64,000 bases of DNA from Berberis thunbergii (taxonomy: Eukaryota; Streptophyta; Magnoliopsida; Ranunculales; Berberidaceae): assembly GCA_003290165.1 (NCBI GenBank), contig QNQO01000518.1, positions 496,001-560,000 of the forward strand, in the 5' to 3' direction. The position numbers and the translations under genes are program-made. This document shows, one piece after another, positions 34,201 through 48,400 of the stretch (position 1 is its first letter; each line of letters begins with the position of its first letter). The notes below the pieces were generated by a model. The model ran no database searches. It saw nothing but the letters and a program-made list of their open reading frames with translations, and was not told the origin of the DNA.

Positions 34201-37200
34201 CTGGCTATTTAGGGGATTTTCGAAGTCTCATTGATCAGCAGACTTTGCCTTCTTATTATTCTGCAATAGACTTGTGCACCTACAAAATGTTGGTCTACAT
34301 AAAGTGAAATCAAGTGTATCTTTTCAAATGAACATCATATTCAATATTTTCCAACTTGATTATCTAAGAGTTTAAGCTTGCTGCCAAAGGACAATGTGGT
34401 TGAGTTTTTTGTTCAATACCCTTACATTAACATATCTTCCAAGTTTCATTTTATTAAGTATTTCAGTAGATTTTTCAACTTATTCCTTTCAGATAGATAA
34501 AAAAAAAGAGGGTGGCCTATGAGTATGCCACAGTTTTGGCGGAGAGCATTCTACACGGGATGTTAGCAAAATTTAACTTTCTTCATTAACCCCACTAACA
34601 AACGAAATACTATTTTGAAAACTTACAATGTCTAGGCTTTCCAGAAACGAAAATACTCTCTACATATGAATATAAAGTGGAAAGCAGTTTCCAAACAGAT
34701 TAGTGCCTAACCAGAGAGGTGGCGCAGCCCATTGCTTCCCACTTCAGTATCAGACAACTCCAAACATTTCAAACGCACAAGGCCTGAGCAGCAGAAACCA
34801 AAACATATAAGCATAAACTGGTATAGCTGAAAAAGGAACTGGACATTTTTTGGGATCTTGGTTGAATAAATCGTGACCATGTCACGAAAAAACTAACAAC
34901 CATTCAACATGTACTAGATTGATCGCCTATGTACATCATGAGACATGCAAAGACGACTCTACATCTCCCATATTCTTTTCTACATCTTATACTGATATGG
35001 TCCAGCACACATAAACATTAAATACTAGTCCAACATATTCAAACTAAAGAAGAGGAAAGTAAATAACTACCAGCTAAGTTAACCATCCCTTCATCGCCAA
35101 TTCTACAGGAATCCAAGTTCAAGCTCTCCAAATTTATCAAACCTATAAGTTCATAACATAGTAAGACAATAGAATCAATAACTAATCAAAGATTTGAAGA
35201 TTCTAAAACATTATATACACTGTTCACCAGTGAGTATCAGAGTTTTACGGAAGGAAAAATCCCCCCAGTACGGAAGTCCAACGTAAGATGTAGTTTAGAA
35301 AACATTTCCAAGAAACAAACTGCCAGCAAAGCTTGTATCCTACATTCATTTCTTGAGAGATATCTATTGATATCATTCCAAAAGTTCTTCCGAACCATCT
35401 GATGCAATCACCTAGCATTCACATGCCCAAACACGTGTATGACTTGAGCGTTTGTGGCTTTTATCTATTAATTTATTTCATGTGCCCATTACATATTTTT
35501 CTGCTTCCCAATTCCCAAGGAAATTACCATTTTTGAGGGCCTATACCATCTTTTTTATTTGTTTTTCTATGAGAATAAGCATCGTCTCTTTCTTCCCTTG
35601 TATGTACCAAAATACCAATTCATAAGAGGGACTTTTCAGGAGCAGTTCTATGAGCTAGAGCAGAGTAATAAGTTTATGTACGATCATCTGACATTGATGA
35701 CCAGAAAAGTATACAATAAGGGTGAAGTTCCAATTAGTCGAGGTTTCACACATAAATACAGTACTGTAATTCAAGCAGTTTGACTTTCTTGTCCAGTGTG
35801 TTTGTGCAAGTTGAGAGAGAGAACCTTTGAGATTTACAAGGCATTTATCTGTGATGTTGTTGAAACCCAGGTTTAACACTTTGAGATTCTGAAGTCCTGC
35901 AAATGGGACAGGTGCAATAGTATTCACCATAAGAACAAGTGATATATTTGAAAGGAATTTCATGTAAAGACGCATCCCACAATTTTCTGCACCCAAACTT
36001 ATCTAACAAGATGAATTTGAACAGCACTCACCAGAGAATTTGTCACATCCATCATCAGAAAGGTTGCATCTGTTTAGATTCAAGTAAGACAGGGCAAGAA
36101 GAGCTGTTTAAAAATTCAAGTAGACAGGGTAAGGAAGCAAAGAAAAAAACAGAGTGTACAACATTCAAATAACTAAAAACAATAACAACTCCTCAAGTCA
36201 TACTACCAAACTATGAAACATTGATTCTTTTTTTCTTTAAAACAAAATGTACATAAAATAAATAAATAAATAATTCAGCATCAGAATGACATAGGTTTGC
36301 AATCTGTCCATGCCAATTTCTCCTTTCTCACAGAACTAACTTCCCTTAATTTTGACATAAATTCATAAAGGGAAAATGCACCCATTTACTCAGAAATCTC
36401 CAACGACCAAAGAAAAAATCCAAAATAATTGAAAACACCAAAGCTTTGACACTTCCCCAAGTAGTGGTTGTTTTCTGTACCCCGAGCCTCAAGCTTTACT
36501 GGTAGAAATTGCTTTAAATTACAATAGAATAAGATAACGCTCCACATATCTAACAACTCTAAACAGCACATTAAAATCTCTATAAAAGCAACAAGAACAA
36601 ATATTATTAGCAGTAACAGGCCTTAACATACACCACTAATAAGTTAAACTACGCCATTTATGAAGAGGAATGTACTACTCAGTTGGAAAGTGGGCAACTT
36701 GACAAAATTTAACCTGAAACAGATTCTAAGCATGCAGCAGTAACAGGGCAGCCCTCCATGTTCAACAATACAAGATTATGCAAACCTGTGAGCAAACAAA
36801 TAGAAGAAGAAAAAAAAAGACAAGACAAGAAGAATGAACAATACCTCCATACAGGAAACCATAAAAAAAGAAGACAAGCTATGGCTTGTGTTATCACAAT
36901 GAAACATGGAAATTGTTGCTCCAAAGAAAATAATATGTACTTTACCTTTCAAATAAGCAACTCCTAAATCTGTGACTTTGCTGCATGAGATTTGCAACTC
37001 CTTCAAGTTAGTAAGCCCTGTAACAGAAAACAATTCTGTGAAGACTTTATTTTTTGCAACTTCAAAATCGTGTTATTTGTTATCTTAGTGATGAATGTGT
37101 ATATGTTATCTTAGTGATGAATTTATTATTTGTTCTCTTAGTGATGAATATATCTATCACTTGAACTCAAGCATTCTGTCTCTCGCCATCTGTGGGACGT

Positions 37201-40124
37201 ATTCCAGGTAGAGTTCCAGGTCCTTAAGCAGTTAGAGAGAGCTTCCGACAGTGGGTCAGAGATTACAAAGGGAGCTAGTTATTCACGAGGAACTCTGTTA
37301 TGGGGTAGAGTCCCTCACATAATAGGTCATATGGAAAGAAAGGAATGCCAAACAACAAGTACATGGCATTTCAGTCAAACATTTGTAATGAAAATTATGA
37401 AAAATGATGTGTCCAACTCTACCATAAAAGGATGTGAGACAGTAGCTACCTGAGAGAGATTTCATGTCTGTATCTGTTATGCAGTTACAACATCTGATGT
37501 TAAGAGACTCAAGCTTTGCCAAACCTGTAAAAAGGAAAGGTGTGTGGATAGTGCATCAACAAACTTAATGCCGTAAAGCCATCAAATTATGGTTATACAA
37601 CTGTGTGCAAAATATTGAATAACTGCCTAGAAACAGTTTATGCCATTCTTCTTGTATGGGTATCTAATCACTTCGCTAGCTTGTTTGGATATCAGGTTTT
37701 TACAATGCATGACAACCAGAAGAAGACCAAAATGTAATGTACAGTCAAGGCTTTTTATGTTTCAGTTTAGCACACATATTTATTTATTTATTAATTAATT
37801 AATTAATTAATTAATTATTATTATTATTATTATTATTATTAGCTTTTTATGGTATAAAACAAGGGCTATAATTCATGAAATGGAGTGTTAACGAGATTTT
37901 TGCTCGGTTTAGAGAAGGAGCAAAACCTAATCTTCGAACGCAGTTTAACACATTCATGTGAGGTTTTAATATTAACGTCCACCCAAAATCTGTTCTACAC
38001 AAAGACATAACTTCCAAAAGCATACTTACGTTGCATTGTTACAACAAATTATACAAAAAAAAGTATCCAATCCGCATTGGAGGTACTTTATTTTCAACAA
38101 ACCTTTAAGATGAACCAAGCCACCGTGAATTCCTGAACATCGCTCGAGGTCCAACTTTGCCAAATTCACTAAGTTGGAAAGAGAACGCATTCCTTGAGCA
38201 GTGATGGAGTTGCCCTTTTTGAAGGACAGAGATGTCAAGTTCGAAAAACCTACACAAAGAACAATCAAGTGATGCATAACTGTGCATGGTAGACGTTACT
38301 CCCCGAAAAGAGAACAAGGTTGCCGTTTAATATGATAAATGATTCAACAATAACTATTCTTTTATTCGATAAAATGAATTAGAAAGCATCAAGCGAAACA
38401 AAATCAATTAGCAATACCAAGAAATGTGACCTAAAGAACATTTTCAATCATACTCATAACTTCACACGTCATAAGCCAAGTATATGTTTTCTCAATTATA
38501 AACCTAAAATGCATTGTGCGTGTTATGAAGGGGGAAAAAATTCCACAGAAAATAGTGAAAAAAGGTGGGAGAGAAGAGAGGATAGTGACCTTCCACCACA
38601 TTTTTTCTCCCAAAATCATGGGGTAAAAATATTTTCCAACGGGTGGAGGGAGAATATTTCTTTATGGAAAACTTAAGAAACCTAATCAACTTCAACATCA
38701 TGGGCTGATTTGTTCTCTCACTCTCTCCACCCTCTACTATTTTTATGGTTTTCCATAGAAAACAAAATCAAATACACACCCTAAATAACTAAATAAGATA
38801 ACTGCTTATATGTTCTTTTATGTCCATGTTAATTGAGTCCAACTGTCTCAAATCATTCTTTGTTAACAAAGGTTAAAAGTCGTAACAATAGTAGTTGACA
38901 CAATCAAATTAAAAGCAATTAGCGTTAGATGGGATTGTCTTGACACAATTTCTAACACATTATCTTTAGATTGGATAAAATATGATATGGCATGAACTTG
39001 AGATAACACCATTCGATGCCACCCATACAGCAATAACAACTTCCAAATAGCTCCATTACTTACAAGTTACAATTCTTATAAGTCTTCATGCATGGTTGAA
39101 AATAAGAAATGATGTTTCAAGGCTTTCCCATCCTTAGGCATCCAGATTACAATGTGTTTGCAAATATTATAAAGTTCCCAAACTACACGTGCATGTTATG
39201 GATGTAGCGTTCATCTGGTATTGTAGTACTTTTAGTAGCATATTTCAAATTACCACCATTTTCCAAGACTCTTCATCCTTTTCTATTCTACCATTTTTTT
39301 TTGCCACAGATCATAATAATTTGCTAATTTTTTACTAACAGAACTATAACCTAAGAGAACATACCCCTAATGTGATCTAGCCCATGGTCTGATATATTGT
39401 CACAGTAATTAAGAGTCAAAGCTTGCAAGTTTCTGCAATCTTTAAGGGCAAGTAAACCAGAATCTGTTACATCAGAGGCAGAGAGATCGACAGATAACAA
39501 AGATGACTCCTGAGAGGAAACAACATCCATCCAACTGTCCTTCACTCCAGGGTACTCACTCAGGTAAACATCCTACACAATGCAAGATAGAGTAATTAGA
39601 AATACCCATAGCGCACTAGACTAGACTTCAAGTATGATCCTTAATGATTCACTCCAATTGATCACTGGGAAATTACCTGGAGAGCACAATCTCGGAATGC
39701 TTCAACAGAAACATCTGTCAGACAATGGGTATAGACCAATTCATCAAAAATCTGCTGACTTAAATCCCTAGGGAGCATGGCAAAGGTACCATATCTTTCA
39801 ATATATCTATCTATGTCCTGTTGCCAAACAGAAAGGAGATTATTACCGAAACGAGATTTCCTAGGCATGCATCACCACATGAACAACTTAAAGAAACAAA
39901 ATTAAGTTTCAAATCAAAATTGATAACACCTCTCTTATTTTACGAATACATAGCTCGATGAGTGATGGACATTTCCCTCTTTCTTGTGGAATTTCTACAC
40001 CAAGCCGAAACGAAGTCCTCAACCACTTTGAACTCCCACTCTTGCAGTATCTTCCAGATACCCCTCTTTGTGCAATGTCCTCATTGACCTCTTGGTATCT
40101 CTTTCTTGAACAAGCACCTCCCAT
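31207..40124 (-). CDS. Leucine-rich-repeat (RNI-like) protein, At1g15740 type
   Basis: A conserved plant LRR protein of unknown biochemical role, similar to F-box/LRR-14-like proteins but without a clear F-box. Start ATG 40124 gives MGGACSRKR, an N-myristoylation/S-acylation-like start. Exon 1 (40124-39930) has GRYCKSGSSKWL and CPSLIELCIRKI. Exon 2 (39817-39677) has LPRDLSQQIFDELV. Exon 3 (39572-39365) starts the LRRs. Single- or double-LRR exons follow near 38249-38103, 37524-37450, 37017-36946, 36785-36714, 36100-36033, 35898-35826, 35143-35071, 34781-34710, 33786-33642, 33006-32936 and 32001-31852. The last (31397-31207) ends LVSFRPE. Each repeat is about 24 residues of L..L..L.L..C.ITD.G...L.G type. 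Introns between LRR exons are all phase 1. Total is about 575 residues, like the Arabidopsis relative. It appears intact. Confidence 0.9.
32017..32211. repeat. ~105-bp imperfect tandem duplication in an LRR-gene intron
   Basis: The block atcaagtaataaaa...cattcttatcaataaaa...attagggacaaaaa at 32017 recurs from 32122 with few changes. Confidence 0.8.
33928..34150. repeat. GGGAT/CCCGTCCC-rich island in an LRR-gene intron
   Basis: The segment taggggtgagcatcccatcc and the following run of cccgtccc, cgggattg and gatgggatggg motifs is GC-rich and self-complementary. An AT-rich tract of tatttattaatatt units (34070-34170) follows. The start taggggtgagca resembles the start of the island at 56092 (taggggtgggca), which suggests a common dispersed element, perhaps hAT-related. 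Confidence 0.45.
37077..37152. repeat. Three near-tandem copies of ttatcttagtgatgaat
   Basis: The core cttagtgatgaat appears three times at about 28-32 bp spacing within an LRR-gene intron. Confidence 0.75.
37689..37720 (+). repeat. Fragment of MITE family B in an LRR-gene intron
   Basis: The string ggatatcaggtttttacaat resembles the family B left end. No right end is recognisable. Confidence 0.35.
37777..37841. repeat. Compound microsatellite (TTTA)n(TTAA)n(TTA)n
   Basis: Successive tatt, taat and tta units run without interruption for about 65 bp in an LRR-gene intron. Confidence 0.9.
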
Positions 40125-40978
40125 TGATCAAAATGTCCAACAACTACCTAATAAATTTCATTTATCTCCCAAAAGTTCAATTACATGCAGGCTTGCAGCA
40201 CCCTTATCCTACAAAAAAAAAAAAAAAAACTAAATATCATAATCGTATCAAGACCATCAAAAGCACATGACATTACAAAGGCAATGCTGACCATCTAAAA
40301 CACACATAATCGCAAAAGTAGATTCGAAAAAACAAAAAAGTATCATGTAGACAGTTGAAGAATTGATCACATATTATCATTCTCATTAACACATCCTCAC
40401 TTGGTGATGCAGTTAACACACTCCTCATTTCATTTCAGACTATAACATAACAAAACCCTAATTCAAACTTCTTAATACAAATTCGAGTTCGTAATTTCAA
40501 TAAACTATTACAGTTGAATTACTCAAGCTTATACAAATCCAAACACACACTATTGAAATTATCTCGATTAAACTAACATCTAACATCCAAAGTTCACTCT
40601 TCTTCTTCTCACTCAGCACAATCAGACCAGTCATACAACTGAATTCGATGAAAAATAGCAAATAATTCATAAAAATTCAAACTTTTTTCCACTAAAACGA
40701 TCATCGAATCCACATAAACTTCACAATCAATCATTCTTAAGCTAATAACACACACAAAACCACAAGTTGTCGATTCGTTTATCAAAGAACAGATGATCAG
40801 CGATCAAGAAACCCTAAAACCAAACCAAACCAAAACCAACAGAGCTAAAAAAAAAAAAAAAACTAGGTCATTATGATGATCGATCAAACAAGCTTTGATC
40901 GAAGACGATCATCGACATACGAGACCAAGAGACGATCAGATTACCTGAACGAATCCATTCGAGACTCAAAAGAGAGAG

Positions 40979-41012
<34 letters not shown>

Positions 41013-41230
41013 GAGAAGCTAAAAAGAAGAGACGAGAAGAGAAGAGTGAACAAGTTAGGGACGAGGTTCGGGAGCACCGAGCCGAGGTGGTTCGGGTACG
41101 GGATAAGAGAGAAACTTGAGAGTGGGACCGGGTGGGTTGGTGTGGTTTTCAGATATTTAATTATGAAAGGCGCCGCGGGAAGCAAGGTGGTTTTTAATTG
41201 GGAGTCTAGATAGTGTTTCGTGTTTGGTGG
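40125..41230 (-). promoter_or_regulatory. 5' UTR with intron and promoter of the LRR gene
   Basis: Read on the minus strand, a leader exon rich in CT and GT repeats ends at ...ggattcgttcag|gtaatctg (donor at about 40946-40945). A long leader intron follows, with its acceptor shortly before the ATG at 40124. The intron has pyrimidine-rich 3' parts and a ggtttcttg/agggttt element at about 40810. The (CA)n/(CT)n tract 40970-41010 lies in the leader exon. Confidence 0.5.
40970..41010. repeat. (AG)n(TG)n dinucleotide microsatellite
   Basis: About six ag units followed by about fourteen tg units, in the presumed 5' UTR of the LRR gene. Confidence 0.9.
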
Positions 41231-42401
41231 AGAATGGAGATCTTGTTCGACATGTGTCGTATAAGGAGCGCATATACGTGGCAACTTAGGATAGTCGGGT
41301 TTTTATAGATGGAATATATGATTGATCACGCAACGTCACCAAAGTAAATTTAACTGACGGACTAAATTAAATATATTATATTACTTTTATTTGAAAATAA
41401 ATTATTTATTATATATTCAGTCGATTTGGTTTTGTCAGTTAAAATCACATAAAATCGAAAATCGAATCGATCATATCGATTTTGAATTTTCTAAAATTGA
41501 ACCTTAACCGAACCGATCAGTTTAATCGTTTAGTCGGTTTTTTGTTGTACGCGCTTGTAACTTTCTTTGTCAAATATTATAGGGTTGTTGTAGCTTTTGA
41601 GTCATGGTACAAGGTACAAATATAATAGAAGCAAGCTTGTGAATCAGGATTAAGTACTATGTCCCTTGCCCCATGTCATGAAAAGTCAGTTCGCACAAGG
41701 AAAAACAATGCTTAGTGCCTTGTCCTTGGAATAGATTCATTTGTTCAAGAAAACAGCGGCTCTCATGGTTTTTGATCAATGCTAAATAAATTTGGGTCTC
41801 CCATCAAAATCATCTTTTATCTCATCAAAATCATATTATTATCGCAGAAGAATATCCGGTCGTCGATGTATCTAATGCTGAAAATGACTTCATTTTCTAC
41901 ATCAGACTGCTCAAACTATTGATTGTTTATTATCATCATAATTCAAGGGCAATCTTTCCATAATCATGCTATTCTGCAGAACAATAATTTTCCGCTCTTT
42001 GATCATTCACTCATGTTCTTAAAGAAATGGAGAAAGTACAGCTACAAATAACAGGCTGCAAAGTTATTCAATTCTAAGAATACATACTGCAAACAGAGTA
42101 TCAGAAGTTTTAATCAGCTGTTAGTAAAAACCATATGGTCCATTTACCATACATTTCGAGAAGGTGCAACTCAAGTTCTCTCATCCAAAAAAAAAAAATT
42201 CACCACTTTAATGTTACAATGGAAGTAAAAGAAAAGAAAAAAAGTAAATAAGAAACAGATGATTCACAGTGTAGCATACATCTACAATGCAACTGCAATT
42301 ACTGATAAACGGTATAAAGAAGCTAACCAATTGTACGTGTATCAACAACTACAGCTACAAATAACTACAATTTCACATATGTACCCTCTGCAGGGTGGAA
42401 A
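41231..42401. other. Intergenic region between LRR promoter and TIP1-like 3' end
   Basis: No gene is supported. From about 41410 to 41550 there is a stretch of cgatttggtt, aatcgaaaatcgaatcg and aaccgaaccgatc motifs, of the dispersed GGTTCGGTT type also seen at 56092-56420. The part from about 42180 upward is the likely 3' UTR of the minus-strand TIP1-like gene. Confidence 0.4.
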
Positions 42402-45400
42402 TCATGAGGACAAAGCGCGTGTACTGTTTCTTCCTAAGCCAAGACCCAATCCTACAGGGACCGCTTCAACCTTGTTAGGGTTGTCGTGATTGCACTCAGA
42501 AGAATGAGTATGTCCATGATGGTGTCTTGTGTTCTTAGAATCTATATCGACTGATACATGCCCATTACCATTGGTATGGTTGATATGATTGAAATGGTTA
42601 TCTCCATTTTGCAGATTTGAAAGTCTTGACATCTGCATCATGCCAACTCCCTCTGAATGCAATGACTCTTCAACGCGCTCCACGTCTTCACTATAACCCT
42701 TGAACAAGAAATCAGAACAATTCTTTCGCATTCCATGATCATACGGGTTTCTGAACCGACCACCTGGACCTCTAAGATAGCTGTAGCGCAATGCATTCGC
42801 CATCTCATTGGTTGTAATATTGCGAGAAATCTACAGTATGGAAAAGAGTTGCTCAAGATTACAAACAAGGTACCAGTCACATCAATTACAAACATGTTCT
42901 TACGGGAAAATATTATATGAACCACAAACAAAATTCATCATGCACATTTGTGTTACTCATTCACAGTATTCAGTGTTGGCAGCAAGGAACATGAAGACCT
43001 TGTTGAAAGTCAACCAAACTATTGCTCCACTCAAATCGAACACCATTCAAGAAAAAATTTCTTCATCAATATGTTACTCTTCTTTGTTTTGTGGTAGCCT
43101 TGTAGGCTATTTAGTTTTCAAGGAAAGAAACTATCAACTTAAATAGAGGTCCCTGGTTTGGTGACCTAGTTATAGAGTGAGGATGATCATGAATCATTGC
43201 TTAACTATTACAGGGAAGCAACATAAATTCATCACATGGTTTTGAGCACTTGAAGGATACAGCTTGCTCGTTGTAGATCAACTCATAAGTTGGGATCTTA
43301 TCATCCCTAGCAGATGCATCCTGTGTGGGAAACAGGACGATCCATCAATCGTCTAATTTTTTTAGTGTCCTTTTCTATACAGAAGTTTGGAATAAAATGG
43401 GTAAAACAATCTTATCCTATCAGACCATGCAGCAACGGGGTTGCATCGATTTCTCTATCCAAAGGAATTGGTTATGGGAAAGGCTACCTATAGGTCATCT
43501 TGGGAGATGGATTCCAGGATTTTCAGCAAAAGTTCAGAGACATAACCATCGGTTATACTATTAAGTTCCATATGTAGACTTGGGGCATTAGTTGGGGAGT
43601 TCTAGCAGACACTCCATACCAGTACTGTACAAGTTAGTCCAACCTAATGCTAATTGATGCGTGTAATAGTTTAGCGAGGAAGGATTAGTGCAAGATCCTA
43701 GTTACACAAGCTTCTTTGTTGGTTTAATGAATCTATTGCCCACGACTCAATTGACAGGGTAAGGTACGTACCTGAGAAGCTTGAACAATAGTTAAGATCG
43801 CAACGCCAAAGAACAAGAAAAAAATCACAATCAGAAATGATATAGCCCCAGTGTGATGATTTCCGGCATGATTCATCCATGCCCCAAAAGAAGATGGAGC
43901 TGTCGGATCAGTCAAGACTCCTGCATGGAAAGCAAATTTCAATTACAAAGTTAAACAGGTAGTTCATAGATCAACTCCAAATTCCAGTTTGAAAAAAACA
44001 AGTTGGGAAGATTTGTACGTATAAGCGTGACTGCACCGGTTATCAGCATTGCAGAAACTTCTAGCATGAGAAACATGAAAAACTCCCATTTATTTTTCTG
44101 TAGCATAAGCCAGTAACAGAGAATCAGATAGAGAAGAAACAATAGATATGCTTAAGCTGGCATCAGGTTAATGTTTTCGTAGGAGCATAGAAGGGACAAT
44201 AAAACCAGAAATTACTAAAAATTTCTTTCATATGTGACACAATTAGTTAGCTACATTGTCCAATTGATTTCCCCCCATCTTAGATGTTTGGTATATTAGT
44301 TAATTTAGTTTATCATTGGTAGACGGCTCCTTCCAGTGTATCTCCAGCCACTTTATGTTCCTCTAGTGTAATTAATTAATATGAATCTGGCAACAAAGAT
44401 GAAAAATATAGATAGAAGTCAGCTTCTTCATTTAACGGCACCTTTCCAACGCAATTTGAAACCCATGGACAATGATGATCAAATTGTTCAACACATCGAT
44501 CACAGGTGGAACAATGCTTTGCACGAAGTGGCCTGACAATCTGAATAAAAGCAAAACACAATAGTGCATTAGATGTCAATCAAGAGAGAAATTACGACGA
44601 AAAAGCTAGTAAGGTGCAACAAAATGAAAATCATTAAAGCTGGATACCTTGCATGTTGCGCAGAGCTGAGACCAATTCCCAGCGAGCAGAGTAGGATTAT
44701 TGAGCTCAATCTTTAGTAACGGCTCCTATTGAAAGATCAGTTTACAAATTACATAGTCAAACGATTTTACATGAGACAGAGACAGTCTGGAGTCCAAATG
44801 TGAAGCAGGGAACAATAACAATAACAGTAGTAGTAGACAACTCATGTAAGGCTACAGGAAGTCGCCTCTTAAGCAGACTATAGAAGCTAACGACAGTGCA
44901 AGGTTACCAAGACGCAATTAGCTCTATCAGAATAAATGTATAAGCTTCAAAAGCAAAGTTCCAGTACCAAATGACACACTGACTACTGCAACATCATCTT
45001 TATAATGCCAGAAGTATATATCATATGGCATATGCTGGTACTGGAAGTACCGAGTGAGCAACTTGGACAATCAACCTGTGCTAGAAAGTGGATTTGGCCT
45101 AACACATTTCTTTGAAAAAGGATACTATGAGCTTGGGTTGCATTTAGTTGAGATCTTCGAGCCCTCAACCAGTATAATTAAATTATGCACTTACCTCTCC
45201 TCGCATGGTTTATTTGGAGGGAGAGGAATAGCAAGATTTTCTAAGATATTCAAAAGCCAGTTGATAAGTTGTGGACAAAAGTTGCGGACTGATACTGAAG
45301 TCGCTCTGTGGCTGTGGGCTTGTGATTGGGATAGATTATTAGAGAGATTCAGTTCTCTTCTGGGATTATATAGTTCTCTTCTGAAGATATTCAAATGACA

Positions 45401-48400
45401 TGTGATGTATACTTTTTAAGGAGGTATTTTTTTTACTGAGGCTTACTTCTCTTTCATACATATACAAATGGAAGGGGAGCAACTAGTTGTGCCCCCTTGT
45501 CTCCATAGTGGCCCCGCCCATGCATACAATACAATGTAGTGTTTTGCTGATGATTAAAAAAGGATTGTAAGAATGTAGAAAAATTAAATGAGATTATTAA
45601 ACTAAAAAATCAATTCCATATATGTCACACATAAAATTTTGGTTGACTTTAGTATGCCTATTAGAAAACCTCGCATTTTATAAGTATAAATTGCCAAAAT
45701 TCAGATTTCGCCGCACTTACAGAAAATCGATGTGGTTTTCAACAAAAAAATATAGGCAAACTAAAACTGGAAACGATGGCCAACGATTTCAAAACAGAAG
45801 GAACTATGTTACAGAAAATGCAACTCACGTCATCTTTCAGTGTCTCTGGGTTATGGACATTCATTCGGATGTAGCCTGGATCCTTCCTACAAACAATTAA
45901 AAAAAAGGTTAAATCCTTCAACTCATAGACAACAAGTTCACATGGTCAAATTGCAGCAAACTAACATATATTACCAGGGTATTCACAATATACACACGAG
46001 AGTTAGAACTTGGAACTTTCTAGGTCCCAGTTTTATGATTCCCTTTACGCTACCATACTAAAATCAACTGAAAAATCCTTTTCCTGGCAACTACCTCTCC
46101 ATTGCAGCAGATTATTGAAGGGAAACAAAGAACCTCATGAAACTTGTCGCCCCCCCCCCCCAAAACAAAAAATAAAAATTCAGCCAATTACAACCCCTTG
46201 ACAACCACACGATAGGAAACAAAATTAACCCTTAAGAGACTTTATTAGTTTCACCAAATTCAGAGAGAACAAGCCTCCTTTCATTCTCATTATACACCTC
46301 AGGTTGTATTTACATGAAAACACAGATGCTTGAATTCAAAATCTATGAAAACACAGATGCTTGAATTCAACAATGATTTCAGCAGAAACAAAAAGGAACT
46401 TCATTTTACTGAGCTAAAACAGCAACGAATTAATGTTTTGAGCAAAAAGAATTATTTCAGTAAATAACCTGACATAACTTAACTCACCCGCTACACTTAT
46501 AAAACATTACTAGTCCAGCAGAAGCAAGGAAAACTCCCAACCATGCAAGAAGCCCAAAAGCAGTTGTCATCTTAGGTAGCTCTGATGCTGTAGCCAATAA
46601 GGACAAAACACTGTAAGCACTACATTTTTGCAAGGACGAATATATCTAATAAATATGAAGACAGGCTGGAGGCATACAGAGGATCACTGAGTGGATGTAG
46701 GTTACAAGAAGCAAAAATATTATACACCAAAGAACAGGTGCGAGGCCCAACTTTGAAAATTTTCCAAGGCGGCTGTTTGAATCACAACGTTTGTCAAACA
46801 ACCTCCTTGCATTTCCCTGCAATATCAATTCATCAGCAAAACACCATATCAAAAAATTAAAGATCCACGACAGAATACTGGTGTTTATTCTCTTAATTGT
46901 AAATATTTAGTATCCACAGCCAAGCTTGAATGAGATTAAGGAAATGCACAAAATTAAGAATATCTGTGGCTTTAGTCTCACCTTATACTAAGAAAAAGGT
47001 ACACAAACTGAAAAGTCATGCATAATATACTAATTTAGAATACGTAGACTTCTGAACAATAGAAAGCACGGATTTATCAATGCACATGCTTAGCGAGATA
47101 GCACTGATTAAGGAAATGCATGAAATTTAGTTTATGTATGAGAATATGTTAATGAATTGGCCAACCAATTAATGCTTATTATTTTTGTCGACAAAAATAT
47201 AAATTAAGAAATTTTGGTAAACTTCACTAGCAACATTGACAATATCAGACACCATATAATATATGAACTGCATTTCTGTCATCTGGAAGCAGGAGACGCA
47301 TGGCAGTGGCACATTAGAGATTATTGGTCAACATGTTTTGCTTTAGAATAGCACTCCAGCAAGTACCCTCTCCAAGGATGTACTTGAAAAAAGAATGTGT
47401 ACATCTAGCATGGATACAAATGAGGTTTTATAGTGCTGAAATAATTCACATGAATTTAAAATTGAAACTTGAACCATGTGAATCAAAATGAATGCATTCA
47501 CAAAAAAACACAATTGGTTAAACATATTTGGGTATAGAATACCTACAAGGAAAAAAGCAACTTGCCGATGACTTTTATCAGAAGCGAGTTGTGCTGGTGT
47601 AAAACCAGTGTTATCTGTTACCATCAAGTCCTCCCTTTTCCCAGCCTGCACCAAGACCGTGCATGCCTCTAGGTTTCCTCTGATTGCAGCCCAATGTAGT
47701 GGAGTACAACCTAAAGAACAAGATGAAACTAAAGGTAAGTAATACCATTTCGGCTGAAATAAAATAGCAGAAAAGAACTGCCGCATTACCTTCTTTATCC
47801 TGCCGTCCCCTGTAAGCGTCCAGAAATAAAAGAAGACGTATACAATCAGCAAAACCTTTGTATGCAGCCCTGTGAAGCATCGAATGGAAATATAAGCTAG
47901 TCATCTCACCAATTAAATCAAGGAACACGATATCAAAATATGATAATTCATTACAAGGATAACATTCATCAAAATGGAGTAATTTCTTTCTTCACGAAAG
48001 ACTGGCAATCAAGGATTCTTCATTTACTCTATGCAAGCTGTGAAGTTTTGTGTTATGTATGGTAAAGTTGAGATTAAAAATAATCTTTGTTTGGTGTACA
48101 AAAAGTTCAGACCATATATTCAGGCTGTATCCTGGCTTCTTCTGCATTGTCCCCTTATGCTATTTATTAGTTGATTTGGCTAGCAAGGAACAGAAGGGTG
48201 TTCAGTAATGAAGAAGCTGACTGTCAAGATCGTTATTTCTGTAATAGCTTTTATAAGAGATTGGACCTCAATCAAGCCCAGTTTCGAAGGGTTGAATCTT
48301 GAACATTTGCTTGTAAAGTAGGAAAGGGTAAGTAACAAGCTCTAAATTTTACTTTAAGTTCCTCTGGATTCTAGTACATTGTTTTCATTGTAACATAATG

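Noticed and set aside
45054..45398. 114-codon plus-strand open frame
   Set aside because: The meaningful LINE reading ([12 protein letters not shown]) is in another frame, so this frame itself is not coding.
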